Source: Agrobacterium vaccinii (GTDB taxonomy: Bacteria; Pseudomonadota; Alphaproteobacteria; Rhizobiales; Rhizobiaceae). Taken from it: a DNA stretch of 64,000 nucleotides. Position 1 is the first letter of the stretch. Every line of letters starts with the position of its first letter. The notes beneath the pieces were generated by a model. That model searched no databases and had not been told where the DNA came from. It saw nothing but the letters and a program-made list of their open reading frames with translations. The stretch covers positions 992,001 through 1,056,000 of the forward strand of contig NZ_CP054150.1 of assembly GCF_021310995.1 (NCBI RefSeq), given 5' to 3'. Below, in pieces: positions 37,676 to 47,052 of the stretch. The translations under genes and the position numbers were made by a program.

Positions 37676-38626
37676 TCATTCCCACTCCCCATCCACAAAC
37701 TTCAACGCATCAATAATCGACACCTTCCATACATCCCAGACATGATCCCCATCCGTAATCCGCAGTTCGGATTTGCGGTTGTCGGCTTGCAGGGTTTCGT
37801 GGAGGGCGATGGCGCCGCGCCATAGGGAGAAGCCGTCGTCGTCGCCGACGGTAAGGTAGGTGGCGGGGAGGTCCTGTTTTTTGACGACGTGCTGGGCGAC
37901 TGTCGTGAAGATGTTTTGCTCGTTGAAGCGTCGGGCGTCGAAGGGTGTGCCGAAGGAGCCGGAGAAGTGATCGCCGGTGGAGGGAAGCACGATGCCGCTG
38001 GTGATGGTGGTGCGGTCGATGCGGTGGAAGAAGGCACTGTCCTGGATGAGCTTCAGCTCGGCAGGCGTCTTGTCGAGATCGGTGGCGGGTACGTTTTGCC
38101 AGATTGCGCCTGAGAGGCTGGCGACCGCGGCGTACAGGTCTTCATGCGCATAGGCCAGATGCAGTGCGCCGAAACCGCCCATGGAGAGGCCAATGATGGC
38201 GCGACCCTGCCTGTCCTTGCGCACGGGCAGCGTCTTTTCCACATGCACCCGCAGATCGCCGGTCAGCGCTGTCTCGTAATTGCCGGGACCGCCGACATCG
38301 GCGGAATCCACATACCAACTGTTCTTCACGCCCGGCATGACGACGACCACGGGGCGGATCGCGCCTGACGCAATCATACCATCCAGTGTTTTTTCGATAT
38401 TGCCGAGATCGCGCCAGCTGTTCTGGTCGCCGTCATGGCCGTGCAGCAGGTAGATCACTGGCCAGCCATTGTCCGGCGGATCGCCATCCGGGCGGTAGAT
38501 GTTGACGGGCAGATCGGCGTTCAAGGCTTTGCTATGGAAGGTGGCATCGGCAAGAGTACCGGCGACGCTGCCGCCAGCCATCAAGACGAACGCCAGAAGA
38601 GATGTTGCGATGATCTTTACGCGCAT
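37676..38626 (-). CDS. secreted alpha/beta-hydrolase, esterase family (PF00756)
   Basis: 316-residue protein with a signal peptide ending near GGSVAG|TLAD. The fold is that of esterase D/antigen 85-type enzymes: VIYLLHGHDGDQNSW holds the oxyanion region, IIGLSMGGFGALH carries the nucleophile Ser148, and the C-terminal ITDGDHVWDVW supplies the catalytic His. The substrate is unknown; the export signal argues against a formylglutathione hydrolase role. It is convergent with the ImmA gene (81 bases apart). A GGGAGCCAGG site precedes the ATG. Confidence 0.88.
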   Translation of the reverse strand: MRVKIIATSLLAFVLMAGGSVAGTLADATFHSKALNADLPVNIYRPDGDPPDNGWPVIYLLHGHDGDQNSWRDLGNIEKTLDGMIASGAIRPVVVVMPGVKNSWYVDSADVGGPGNYETALTGDLRVHVEKTLPVRKDRQGRAIIGLSMGGFGALHLAYAHEDLYAAVASLSGAIWQNVPATDLDKTPAELKLIQDSAFFHRIDRTTITSGIVLPSTGDHFSGSFGTPFDARRFNEQNIFTTVAQHVVKKQDLPATYLTVGDDDGFSLWRGAIALHETLQADNRKSELRITDGDHVWDVWKVSIIDALKFVDGEWE

Positions 38627-38819
38627 TTTTTCCTGGCTCCCTCTGCCGGTTGCAATGGTTTCTCAACGCACTTTTTTGCGTGAGGTTCCGATTGGGGCGG
38701 GTCGTCGAGCCGGACCGTTCGCGCATCATCCGCAACGGGATGCAGAGGAAACGGTGCACTCTTTTGCGCTGGATGTGATGGAATAGCTTTACGGAGGGGT
38801 CTGAAGCGGAGCGGTAATG

Positions 38820-41800
38820 TTACCGCCCCGGTCTTCCGGTTTTGCCCTTGGTTCGGCCCTTGCGCTTCTGCTCGCCGGGGTCTTCATAGGAGCCGACGCC
38901 GACCTTGCCACGCGTGATGGGGCGGGGGTCGTCAGAACCCCTTACCAAGTCCGCCGATCCACTCGGCTTCGCAGCGCGGCGCGGACTATCCTCCCCCACA
39001 AGGGGAGAGGAAGAGCTGCGGCGCTCCGGCTGGCCTTCCAGAAGAGGAGCGAAGCGTTTGCCGTCTTCGCTCTTCGGCTTGGCCGGGGTTGCTCCCTTGA
39101 CGGGTTTTTCCGTGCGGCCGACGGTCATCTCGTCGAGGCTGTTTTTGCGGAACAGGGGTTTTGCGGTGTCGGTGCCGGGGCCCATGTTGTCGAGGGTGGG
39201 TTTGGCGAAGAGGGATTTGGAGGTGCCGCCCTCGTGGTTCGAGACGGCCCCTTGGGCCTCCTCACCATGAGGGCTCATTGTTGCGCCGTCTTCACCATAA
39301 AGACTACCGGCACCACGGTCCTCATCCTGAGGCGCGGAGCCCGAAGGGCGGAGCCTCGAAGGATCCTTCTTTGTGCCCTTCTTGCCGCCACTCTCCAGCG
39401 ACTTCGCCTCTTCCTTCGCAATCGGGTCGTCCATGGCGGCGAGTTCGGCGGCTTTGAGGCGTTTGATTTCGTCGCGGAGGCGGGCGGCTTTTTCGAAGTC
39501 GAGATCGGCGGCGGCGTCGCGCATGGACTTTTCCAGCGCGTTGAGGTGGGCCTGAAGATTGTTGCCGACCATGTGGCCGCCATCCGCAAAGCCCTTTCCG
39601 GATGCGCCCGATATATCGGCGCGGACGTGGTCGCGCTCGTAAACGCTGTCGAGAATATCCGAGATGCGGGCCTTGACGGACTCAGGCGTGATGCCGTGTT
39701 CGGTGTTGTAGGCCACCTGCTTTTCGCGGCGGCGGCTGGTTTCTTCCATCGCCCGCTTCATGGAGCCGGTGATGTTATCCGCATAGAGAATGACCTTGCC
39801 ATCGACGTTACGCGCCGCACGACCGATGGTCTGGATGAGCGAGGTTTCCGAGCGCAGGAAGCCTTCCTTATCCGCATCGAGAATGGCGACGAAGCCGCAT
39901 TCGGGAATGTCGAGACCTTCGCGCAGAAGGTTGATACCGACGAGAACGTCGAACGCGCCGAGGCGTAGGTCGCGAATGATTTCGATGCGTTCCAGCGTGT
40001 CGATATCCGAGTGCATGTAGCGCACGCGCACGCCCTGTTCATGCAGATATTCGGTGAGGTCTTCGGCCATGCGCTTGGTCAGCACGGTGACGAGGGTGCG
40101 ATATCCAGCCTGCGCCGTCTCGCGAATTTCGCCCAGCACGTCATCCACCTGGCTGCGGGCGGAGCGGATTTCGACCGGCGGATCGATGAGGCCCGTGGGA
40201 CGGATGACCTGTTCGGCAAAGACGCCGCCGGACTGTTCCATTTCCCAATTGCCGGGGGTGGCCGACACTGCGACCGTCGGCGGGCGCATGGCATCCCATT
40301 CCTCAAAGCGCAGCGGGCGGTTGTCCATGCAGGAGGGCAGGCGGAAGCCATATTCGGCCAGCGTCGCCTTGCGCCTGAAGTCGCCCCGGTACATGCCGCC
40401 GATCTGGCTGACGGAGACGTGGCTCTCATCGATGAACAGCAGGGCGTTGTCGGGGATATATTCGAACAGGGTCGGCGGCGGTTCGCCTGGGCTGCGGCCG
40501 GTGAGATAGCGCGAATAGTTCTCGATGCCAGCGCAGGAGCCGGTGGCCTCCAGCATTTCGATATCGTAGCGGGTGCGCTGCTCCAGCCGCTGAGCTTCCA
40601 GCAGGCGTCCGGCCTTTTCCAGCTCGGCCAGACGGCCTTTCAGCTCTTCCTTGATGGAGCGGATGGCACCATTCAGCGTAGGGCGAGGGGTGACATAGTG
40701 CGAGTTGGCGTAAATCTTGACCGATTGCAGATCGCCGGTTTTCTGGCCGGTGAGGGGATCGAATTCGGTGATCGAGTCGATCTCGTCTCCAAACATGGAG
40801 ATGCGCCATGCGGCATCTTCCAAGTGGGCGGGGAAGATTTCGATGGTATCGCCGCGCACGCGGAAGGAACCGCGCTGGAAATCCATATCGCGGCGTTTAT
40901 ATTGCTGGGCCACGAGATCGGCCAGCAGCTGGCGCTGGTCCAGCCTGTCGCCAATCGCCATCTGGAAGGTCATGGCGGTGTAGGTTTCCACCGAGCCGAT
41001 ACCGTAAATGCACGACACCGAGGCGACGATGATGCAATCATCCCGTTCCAGCAGCGAGCGGGTAGCGGAGTGGCGCATGCGGTCGATCTGTTCGTTGATC
41101 GAGGATTCCTTCTCGATGAAGGTATCCGAGCGCGGCACATAGGCTTCCGGCTGGTAATAATCGTAATAGGAGACGAAATATTCCACCGCATTGTCGGGGA
41201 AGAAGTTCTTGAACTCCGAATAAAGCTGCGCCGCCAGCGTCTTGTTGGGCGCAAGGATGACGGCGGGGCGCTGGGTGGCCTCGATGACCTTGGCCATGGT
41301 GAAGGTCTTGCCCGAGCCGGTGACGCCGAGCAGCACCTGTGAGCGTTCGCCGGAATTGATGCCCTCGACCAAATCCTTGATCGCGGTGGGCTGATCGCCC
41401 GCCGGTTCGAAATCCGAGGCCATGCGGATGGTGATGCCGCCTTCGGATTTGGGCGGACGGGCAGGGCGGTGCGGCGTCCACATCTTGCCGTCCTTGAACA
41501 GCGGATTGCCGCTTTCAATTAGCGCAGAGAGCGCCTCGACGGTGGCGGTGACCGCGCCGGTGGCGAGGTTTTCGGCGTCCTCGAGGCTGACATCCATGCC
41601 CGCGACCGGATTGAGACCGGCGGCGGCGCGGGTTTTCGGATCGTTCGACGCACCGATGGACACGCCACGCGAGGTCTTCTGCGCGGTGGCCTTCTTGTTG
41701 ACACTGCCGCTGCTCTTGGCCTTCTCGGCTTCCTCGATGGCTTGTTTGCGCGCCTCGATCTCGATCTTCTTGCGGTGCTTGCCCGCTTTCGACGCGACCT

Positions 41801-41966
41801 CGCGCTGGGTCTCCACCGAAGACGCTTCCGCCTCGGCCTCCAGCTGCTTCACCCAATCGGAAACGCTGCCGGGGAGTGGCGCGCCTTCAAATGGGGCTTG
41901 CGGCATTTCTGCGAAGCCATCGGAGCGGTAGGTTTTGTCGGAAGGTTTTTTCGGTGATCTGGCCAT
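38820..41966 (-). CDS. uvrB: excinuclease ABC subunit B with long terminal extensions
   Basis: 1048 residues against about 670 for typical UvrB. Residues 1-180 are a charged, helical extension ([19 protein letters not shown]). The helicase core begins at about 183 with [15 protein letters not shown]; Walker A GVTGSGKT lies near residue 214-221, the beta-hairpin [12 protein letters not shown] and [14 protein letters not shown] follow, and motif VI is QTIGRAARN. The UVR motif that binds UvrC is near residues 820-845. The last 175 residues or so are low-complexity and include segments encoded by palindromic repeats (38.97-39.37 kb). UvrB is loaded by UvrA on damaged DNA and positions UvrC. Confidence 0.95.
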   Translation of the reverse strand: MARSPKKPSDKTYRSDGFAEMPQAPFEGAPLPGSVSDWVKQLEAEAEASSVETQREVASKAGKHRKKIEIEARKQAIEEAEKAKSSGSVNKKATAQKTSRGVSIGASNDPKTRAAAGLNPVAGMDVSLEDAENLATGAVTATVEALSALIESGNPLFKDGKMWTPHRPARPPKSEGGITIRMASDFEPAGDQPTAIKDLVEGINSGERSQVLLGVTGSGKTFTMAKVIEATQRPAVILAPNKTLAAQLYSEFKNFFPDNAVEYFVSYYDYYQPEAYVPRSDTFIEKESSINEQIDRMRHSATRSLLERDDCIIVASVSCIYGIGSVETYTAMTFQMAIGDRLDQRQLLADLVAQQYKRRDMDFQRGSFRVRGDTIEIFPAHLEDAAWRISMFGDEIDSITEFDPLTGQKTGDLQSVKIYANSHYVTPRPTLNGAIRSIKEELKGRLAELEKAGRLLEAQRLEQRTRYDIEMLEATGSCAGIENYSRYLTGRSPGEPPPTLFEYIPDNALLFIDESHVSVSQIGGMYRGDFRRKATLAEYGFRLPSCMDNRPLRFEEWDAMRPPTVAVSATPGNWEMEQSGGVFAEQVIRPTGLIDPPVEIRSARSQVDDVLGEIRETAQAGYRTLVTVLTKRMAEDLTEYLHEQGVRVRYMHSDIDTLERIEIIRDLRLGAFDVLVGINLLREGLDIPECGFVAILDADKEGFLRSETSLIQTIGRAARNVDGKVILYADNITGSMKRAMEETSRRREKQVAYNTEHGITPESVKARISDILDSVYERDHVRADISGASGKGFADGGHMVGNNLQAHLNALEKSMRDAAADLDFEKAARLRDEIKRLKAAELAAMDDPIAKEEAKSLESGGKKGTKKDPSRLRPSGSAPQDEDRGAGSLYGEDGATMSPHGEEAQGAVSNHEGGTSKSLFAKPTLDNMGPGTDTAKPLFRKNSLDEMTVGRTEKPVKGATPAKPKSEDGKRFAPLLEGQPERRSSSSPLVGEDSPRRAAKPSGSADLVRGSDDPRPITRGKVGVGSYEDPGEQKRKGRTKGKTGRPGR
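38960..39010. repeat. palindromic-repeat remnant inside the uvrB tail
   Basis: This stretch contains CTCCCCCACAAGG (38991), an exact 13-mer of the intergenic inverted repeat at 1291-1303, next to CACTCGGCTTCGCAGCGCGGC. It is read in frame as part of the low-complexity C-terminus of UvrB ([19 protein letters not shown]). It is interpreted as a repeat element captured by the gene. Confidence 0.5.
39325..39364. repeat. second palindromic element inside the uvrB tail
   Basis: Nested pairings TCC...GGA, GAGGC...GCCTC and GCCC-GAA-GGGC make a palindrome resembling the CATCCTGAGG...CCTCGAAGGAT repeats dispersed between genes in many Alphaproteobacteria. Here it is translated in frame as [14 protein letters not shown] of UvrB. 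Confidence 0.6.
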
Positions 41967-42078
41967 GGTCGGAATATGGAGAGAGTCCAGTTGAAAGTGA
42001 AGGGGCGGGGTCTAAAATATGAGTACAAACAGGAAACGTTGAGCGCGCCGGAACCAGTTGGAAAGTTTTGCGTTCTTC

Positions 42079-42170
42079 ACGCGCCCTCACCACCCGGTAA
42101 AGGGCGCGTCAAAATCCTGTTCCTGTTTGCTGCGTCCTGCGTTAAGCAATGCGTCGCAAGCCGGAACAGG
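42079..42170. repeat. structured intergenic segment between uvrB and the DMT gene
   Basis: Two inverted repeats lie in the 248-bp divergent gap: a 9-bp perfect stem ACGCGCCCT / AGGGCGCGT (42079-42109) and an 8-bp pair CCTGTTCC / GGAACAGG (42116-42170). It may be a short repetitive element or a leader structure. No short gene and no GTTC-N7-GTTC LexA box were seen in the gap. Confidence 0.4.
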
Positions 42171-42214
42171 TTCCCTCTTGCACCAACATTCGCTCCCATT
42201 TTCAAAGGTCCGTC

Positions 42215-42568
42215 ATGCCTTTTTCCATAACCCCTGCGCACATCTGGCCGGTCGTCATGCTGATTGCCTCGAATGTTTTCATGACCTTCGCCTGGTACGG
42301 CCACCTCAAGCACAAGGGCAGCCTGTTGTATCTGGCCATCCTGACGAGTTGGGGTATCGCTTTCTTCGAATATTGCCTTGCCGTGCCAGCCAACCGTATG
42401 GGCTCCGAGGTCTATTCGACGGCACAGTTGAAGACGATGCAGGAAGTCATCACGCTCACCGTGTTTGCGCTGTTTTCGGTATTCTGGCTGAAGGAAAGCC
42501 TGACGATCAACCATGTGATCGGATTTGCGCTGATTGCGTTCGGGGCTTCGTTCCTCTTCAAGTCTTAA
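42215..42568 (+). CDS. DMT family protein (DUF486), small membrane protein
   Basis: 117-residue protein with four predicted transmembrane helices, matching the DUF486 branch of the drug/metabolite superfamily: NVFMTFAWYGHLK, WGIAFFEYCLAVPANRMG and TLTVFALFSVFWLKE are characteristic. Such half-size proteins probably act as dimers; the substrate is unknown. ATG 42215 after an AAAGGTCC site is used rather than an upstream in-frame ATG that would add unrelated residues. It is followed 13 bases later by a gene for a small exported protein. Confidence 0.88.
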   Translation: MPFSITPAHIWPVVMLIASNVFMTFAWYGHLKHKGSLLYLAILTSWGIAFFEYCLAVPANRMGSEVYSTAQLKTMQEVITLTVFALFSVFWLKESLTINHVIGFALIAFGASFLFKS

Positions 42569-42581
42569 GCAGGGCGTTGTT

Positions 42582-43391
42582 ATGAATTCCAATCGGACCG
42601 CAGTAATTTCCGCTGCCTTCCTGATGGCGTTTCTTGGAGGCCAGTCGCAGGCCAAAGAACCAGATCCGCGCGTTTCTGCCGCGCTTGCTCCGCAAATCGC
42701 GTCCTGCTGGACCGTGGCGGCTGAACCGCCGGTGGTCCTACCGATTTTGAATGCTCAGCTTGAACGGGACGGATCGGTGAAGTCCGTCGTAGTCGCCAAT
42801 CATTCAGAGGACCCCTCGTTCGCAGTCTATGCAGAAGCGGCGCGGCGCGCCGTTCTGCGCTGTGCGCCGTTTGATCTAGCGGAATTCGCGGATAGCTACG
42901 AAGACTGGCGCGAATTAACACTGAACTTCTCGTCGGATAATGGTTCTGAGCAATCCAAGCGGCAGAACAGGGAAACCGGCGTGACATCGCTGATGCCGAA
43001 GTTCAGCAGCGGTGGCAGGGTCGCCAACGGTATCGCGCAGCAGGCCACGTCATGGGACGGTCGTGAGACTATGGTCATGTTTATGTGCGTGCCAGAAGAA
43101 AAGCCAAACGGGTTCGCCATCGGTGTCGATTTCGGCGTAGGCCGCGATCAGACGCAGCCGCAAAACGTGACGATGATGTACGGCCAGACGACGGACAAGA
43201 GAAAGTACACGCGTGTCGCAGAGTATCTCGGCTTCGAGGGCGCGGTTGCAGCGAAGCATCTGAAAGCGATAGGCGATGCAAAAGGCTACCTTGAGTTTGC
43301 CAGCGAGAATGGGCATTCCGCATTTTTCAAGTTCGAAGACATGAAGAATGAATTGAGTCAGTTCCTCAAGCTGTGTGATTTGAAAAGCTGA
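42582..43391 (+). CDS. exported protein with a TolA/TonB C-terminal-like domain
   Basis: 269-residue protein with a signal peptide ending GGQSQA|KEPD. Residues about 35-115 resemble the C-terminal domain of rhizobial TolA: a conserved SCWTV opening, LNAQLERDGSVKSV strand and EAARRAVLRCAPFDLAEF.DSYEDWRELTLNFSS ending. The two cysteines would form the TolA-type disulfide. The remaining 150 residues are unassigned. There is no membrane anchor or long helical stalk, so it is not TolA itself. It is probably periplasmic and follows the DMT gene by 13 bases. Confidence 0.75.
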   Translation: MNSNRTAVISAAFLMAFLGGQSQAKEPDPRVSAALAPQIASCWTVAAEPPVVLPILNAQLERDGSVKSVVVANHSEDPSFAVYAEAARRAVLRCAPFDLAEFADSYEDWRELTLNFSSDNGSEQSKRQNRETGVTSLMPKFSSGGRVANGIAQQATSWDGRETMVMFMCVPEEKPNGFAIGVDFGVGRDQTQPQNVTMMYGQTTDKRKYTRVAEYLGFEGAVAAKHLKAIGDAKGYLEFASENGHSAFFKFEDMKNELSQFLKLCDLKS

Positions 43392-43414
43392 CTGTTCTTG
43401 TGATTGGATAGAAG

Positions 43415-43879
43415 ATGATCGTGCGTTCCGCAGAGTTAGACGATGCCGAGGGCATGGCCGCCGTGCAAAACGAAATCTTTGCGGCAGGCCTGCGCAAGAT
43501 GCCCACGGATGTCGCGACTGTACTGGCCAACTATCTCACGCCGGAGGACCGTATCCAGTGCACGGTGGCTGTCGATGATGAGGGCCGTATTCTCGGATTC
43601 CAGTCGCTGAGATTGGCGACGGCGGCTGGCAATCCCTATGGTGTCGAGCAGGGCTGGGGCATCATCGGAACCCATGTCAGCCCGAACGCTGCCCGCCAAG
43701 GCGTTGGTTCAGCCCTGTTTCTCGCGACATTAGCGGCTGCAAAAGCTGCGGGGGTCGAAAACATTGACGCGAGCATCGGTGCGGATAATCCGCTGGGGCA
43801 GGCCTATTACGAGGCGATGGGGTTTCGGACGTATCGCACGCCGGAGGGGCGGGTGTGCAAGTCCTATCGAGTGGAATGA
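43415..43879 (+). CDS. GNAT family N-acetyltransferase
   Basis: 154-residue acetyl-CoA-dependent acyltransferase. Motif A with the pyrophosphate-binding loop reads GTHVSPNAARQGVGSALF, and the C-terminal motif B reads NPLGQAYYEAMGFRTYRTPEGRV. Family members of this kind (phosphinothricin/amino-acid type) acetylate small amines; the substrate is not evident. It begins 23 bases after the preceding gene, so it may share its transcript. Confidence 0.88.
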   Translation: MIVRSAELDDAEGMAAVQNEIFAAGLRKMPTDVATVLANYLTPEDRIQCTVAVDDEGRILGFQSLRLATAAGNPYGVEQGWGIIGTHVSPNAARQGVGSALFLATLAAAKAAGVENIDASIGADNPLGQAYYEAMGFRTYRTPEGRVCKSYRVE

Positions 43880-43951
43880 TGCTTGAGTTTACGGCTTGGA
43901 TGACGTCTGAAAGAGCCGGGATTTTCCCCGCCCAACTATCCTTTATCCGCA

Positions 43952-44920
43952 TTACGCCTCTCTCGCTTGCAATTTAAAGATGCGTGTGAAAAATGTTCTA
44001 TCCGACAGCCTGTAGAGCAGAGCGGCAATCGCTGCCGTCGCGACCACGGCAAATACGACACGTCCGATGAGAATGCTGTAGATATCGGCACCGAGCGAGA
44101 CCATAAGAAGTGTGTCCTCGATCACGCTGTGCGCAAACCCCATAAAGATGCAGGATAGAAAGATTTGGCGCGGGGATATCGCGCCGGATCTGGCTTGGCG
44201 GATGAGCAGGCCTGCGCCGTAGGAAATGCCCAGAAACAAGCCGATGGCCGTGAGATGGCTTGCTTCACCCTTGATGCCAGCAAGACGCAATACGGGTGCC
44301 AGAGCTGTCATCATCACCTTCATCAGTCCTATCGCTTTGAGGATTTCGAGGCTCCACGACAGGGCGAAGAGAATGACGAGCATGGAGATCATCGTCTCCA
44401 GGAGACCACGAAAGTACGCGGCCCAGTCGGGCGTCGCGCTCATCGGTATCCACGTTGGATTGACGGGGTCGGACAACCAGCCGGTGGCCTGCAAGAGATG
44501 ATGCAGAAGAAACGCGTAGAGCAAACCACCCGCGATACGCAGTGTCGTTGTGGTGGTGAAGCCAGGACCGGCTTGCTGAATGATCTTTTGCTCGATCGGC
44601 AGGCCATGCGCAAACAGAATGAGCGCCGAGAATACCGTGACATCAGCAACACTCAGCGATGACGCCGAAACGAGCGTGAAAATGAGCGGGACAGCGCCCC
44701 ATATCCCGACGAGCATGGCGGTCAGCCATGCCAAGCCCAACTCGGAAGGTAAGCCGATCAGGTTCATGACCGGCGCAAACGCTGGCGACACCGCTTCGAT
44801 CGCACCCATGCGTGACAGAATTTCCGTGATGATCGCAATAGGAATCGTGATCCGAATAAGCACCCAATAAATCGCAAGTGTGTCGCGTGTATTTTGCAGG
44901 AACGTCATCAAAAACTTCAT
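43952..44920 (-). CDS. nucleoside-recognition (Gate) domain membrane protein
   Basis: 322-residue protein with about nine transmembrane stretches and two Gate/nucleoside-recognition regions (PF07670), one near MLVGIWGAVPLIF and one near GLFLGISYGAGLL. Such proteins include nucleoside transporters and SpmA/YjiH types; the substrate is unknown. ATG 44920 follows GAGGAGTCCTCC and is preferred to an in-frame ATG 27 bases upstream. It is divergent from an Lrp/AsnC regulator gene, so it is a likely target. Confidence 0.82.
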   Translation of the reverse strand: MKFLMTFLQNTRDTLAIYWVLIRITIPIAIITEILSRMGAIEAVSPAFAPVMNLIGLPSELGLAWLTAMLVGIWGAVPLIFTLVSASSLSVADVTVFSALILFAHGLPIEQKIIQQAGPGFTTTTTLRIAGGLLYAFLLHHLLQATGWLSDPVNPTWIPMSATPDWAAYFRGLLETMISMLVILFALSWSLEILKAIGLMKVMMTALAPVLRLAGIKGEASHLTAIGLFLGISYGAGLLIRQARSGAISPRQIFLSCIFMGFAHSVIEDTLLMVSLGADIYSILIGRVVFAVVATAAIAALLYRLSDRTFFTRIFKLQAREA

Positions 44921-45039
44921 GGAGGACTCCTCTTCGTCGGTCTCCATCTGCTAGCGCGAGCCGTTTCGAATTTATGGTCAAAGATTGCATTCTCTTGCAA
45001 TTTTATTGCAAATTCGAACCACTCGGATATTTTGTCTCT

Positions 45040-45492
45040 ATGGACGGTATCGATCGCAAACTTCTGAATTTGATGCAGCGTGATGCTTCGCGCACGAATA
45101 TCGATATGGCCGATGAGGTAGGATTGTCACCTTCCAGTTGCCTGCGCCGCATGCAGCGGCTGCGTAAATCGGGCGTGATCGATCGCATCGTCGCGATCCT
45201 CAATCCCGCCAAATCCGGGCGCGGTATAAAGGCGCTCGTTACGGTGGAGCTGAAGTTGCATGGCGAGCAGCATATGCGCCGCTTTCTGGACATCGCGTCT
45301 AAAGAGGAGGCCGTTTCACAAGCCTATGCGGTGACTGGTGAAACGGACGTCGTTCTGATGTTGCGCTTGCGCGATATGGAGGAGTTCGATGCCCTCTGCG
45401 ACAGGCTTTTCCGCGATCAGACGAATGTCGCGCGCTTCTTCACGATGATCGTCATCAGAACAGCAAAAGAGGAGACGGCCATCCGGCTCTGA
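45040..45492 (+). CDS. Lrp/AsnC family transcriptional regulator
   Basis: 150-residue feast/famine regulator. The winged helix-turn-helix reads IDRKLLNLMQRDASRTNIDMADEVGLSPSSCLRRMQRL; the RAM/AsnC effector domain follows, with AVTGETDVVLMLRLRDMEEF. These proteins bind amino acids and form octamers. It is transcribed away from the Gate-domain transporter gene, with 119 bp between the starts, and probably regulates it and itself. ATG 45040 gives the family N-terminus. Confidence 0.9.
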   Translation: MDGIDRKLLNLMQRDASRTNIDMADEVGLSPSSCLRRMQRLRKSGVIDRIVAILNPAKSGRGIKALVTVELKLHGEQHMRRFLDIASKEEAVSQAYAVTGETDVVLMLRLRDMEEFDALCDRLFRDQTNVARFFTMIVIRTAKEETAIRL

Positions 45493-45526
45493 GGGGGGAT
45501 GCCGTCTCGACCTGTGAAGGCAAGGT

Positions 45527-45553
45527 GCCGGGATCGCTCCCGGCTTCCGTTTT
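45527..45553 (+). terminator. terminator of the Lrp-type gene
   Basis: A 7-bp perfect stem (GCCGGGA / TCCCGGC) with a TCGC loop is followed by TTCCGTTTT, about 35 bases after the stop codon. Confidence 0.65.
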
Positions 45554-46971
45554 CAAACTGCTCTCTGCTTACTCACTCTCTGCACAATCAAATCAAGCAC
45601 CAGCATCACCAGCAAACTCACGCCGACCAACGGAAAGATCACGCCGCCAATGGCGAGCAGGGCGATCAACCCACGCAGCACGCGTTTTTCCTGTGGCAGT
45701 GGCGGTACGCCGAGAGAACCCTTCGGGCGGCGTTTCCACCACATGATGCCGCCGGAGACCGCGAGGAGAATGATGCCGAGACAGGCGAGGGCGAGGATAA
45801 TCTGGTTGGCCAAGCCATATTGCTGGCCCATATGGACGTTGATGCCCCATTCCAGACCTTTGCCAAGCGGGCCGTAATCGGCATAGCTCATATCGATCAG
45901 CGGTTCGCCGCTATATTGATCGAGATGGACGACGCGCTGTTTCGACAGATCATCGGGGTAGACAGAGCCGCTATAGACGCCGGTGGGTGTCGTCGGCAAG
46001 GCCACGGTGTAGCCGGGCTGGAGACCGAGTTCATTGAAGCGGACGACGGCGGTGTCGATGTCGATAGGCTGTTGAATCGGATCGCCGTCCATTGGCGGCA
46101 TGGCATCGCCCATATCCATATGCTGGCCGTGATCATGGGTGCTGGACTGCGGTATCTGCGCTTGCTCGAGCGACCATGACGTTTTGGCCACGTCGTTCAG
46201 ATGCTGCCCGGACATGGGCACATCGGTACGCACACCCGCCGGATATCCGAAATTGCTGCCATTGGCCCATTCATTGACCTTGGCGCCCCACACGCCGGAC
46301 CATGGCATGCCGGTGATGGCGAGGAAGACAATGAATATCCCGACGAATATGCCGGTTACGGCATGGGTGTCGCGCCAGAACACGCGCTTTTTTGGCGTGC
46401 CGCGCACGGTGATGACGCCGCCCGTCTGCTTGCGTGGCCACCAGAGATAGATGCCCGTTGCCACGAGGAGGATGGACCAGCCAGCAGCGATCTCGATGAA
46501 ATAACGGGCGAAGGTTCCGAAATATTTGAGGCTATGGATGTAACGGATGGTCCACATGACGGTGCCGCGATCCGGCAGGGAACCCAGAGTTTCGCCTGTA
46601 TAGGTGTTGACGTAAACGGCCCGCTTGCCCTCCGCCGTATTAACGGTGATCTCCGTTGAAGCGCCGGGGTCGGTGGGGGTGGTGTATTTGACGGCGGTGC
46701 CGGGAACGGTAGCCAGTGCCGATACGATGATGGTGGATGGACTCGCTTGTACGGCATTCTGCACCGCTTCGATACGTTTCAGATCAGCATGGACAACGCC
46801 GTCGATCTCATCCTTGAAAAGATACAGTGCACCGGTGATGGCCAGTGAAGCCAAAAAGGGCAAAACGAAAAGACCGGCATAAAAATGCCAGCGCCAGACG
46901 GCGCGATAGAGATTGATGGAAGAGGATTGCGCAGGTGCGCGCACCGCTTCGGAAGAAGCTGTCACGGACAT
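45553..46971 (-). CDS. PepSY-associated membrane protein (PepSY_TM family)
   Basis: 472-residue protein with four main transmembrane helices, near residues 30-50, 180-200, 215-240 and 390-445. The motif WRWHFYAGLFVLPFLASLAITGALYLF and WRDTHAVTGIFVG place the paired histidines typical of PepSY_TM proteins, which often act in iron-siderophore reduction or heme-like electron transfer. A His/Met-rich loop (HDHGQHMDMGDAMPPMDGD, about residues 295-315) could bind metal. A DUF2946 gene lies upstream in the same orientation, a frequent pairing in copper/iron uptake loci. Confidence 0.85.
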   Translation of the reverse strand: MSVTASSEAVRAPAQSSSINLYRAVWRWHFYAGLFVLPFLASLAITGALYLFKDEIDGVVHADLKRIEAVQNAVQASPSTIIVSALATVPGTAVKYTTPTDPGASTEITVNTAEGKRAVYVNTYTGETLGSLPDRGTVMWTIRYIHSLKYFGTFARYFIEIAAGWSILLVATGIYLWWPRKQTGGVITVRGTPKKRVFWRDTHAVTGIFVGIFIVFLAITGMPWSGVWGAKVNEWANGSNFGYPAGVRTDVPMSGQHLNDVAKTSWSLEQAQIPQSSTHDHGQHMDMGDAMPPMDGDPIQQPIDIDTAVVRFNELGLQPGYTVALPTTPTGVYSGSVYPDDLSKQRVVHLDQYSGEPLIDMSYADYGPLGKGLEWGINVHMGQQYGLANQIILALACLGIILLAVSGGIMWWKRRPKGSLGVPPLPQEKRVLRGLIALLAIGGVIFPLVGVSLLVMLVLDLIVQRVSKQRAV

Positions 46972-47052
46972 GGGATGTCTCCGCAAGACGATGAGGTTGC
47001 GGCTGCTAGCGCGTTGGCCATGGTGGCGCAACGGCGTGTGGCCGGATGATTC

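Noticed and set aside
41967..42214. LexA (SOS) box before uvrB
   Set aside because: No GTTC-N7-GTTC or its complement was found; GGAACAGGTTCC is a palindrome with the wrong spacing.
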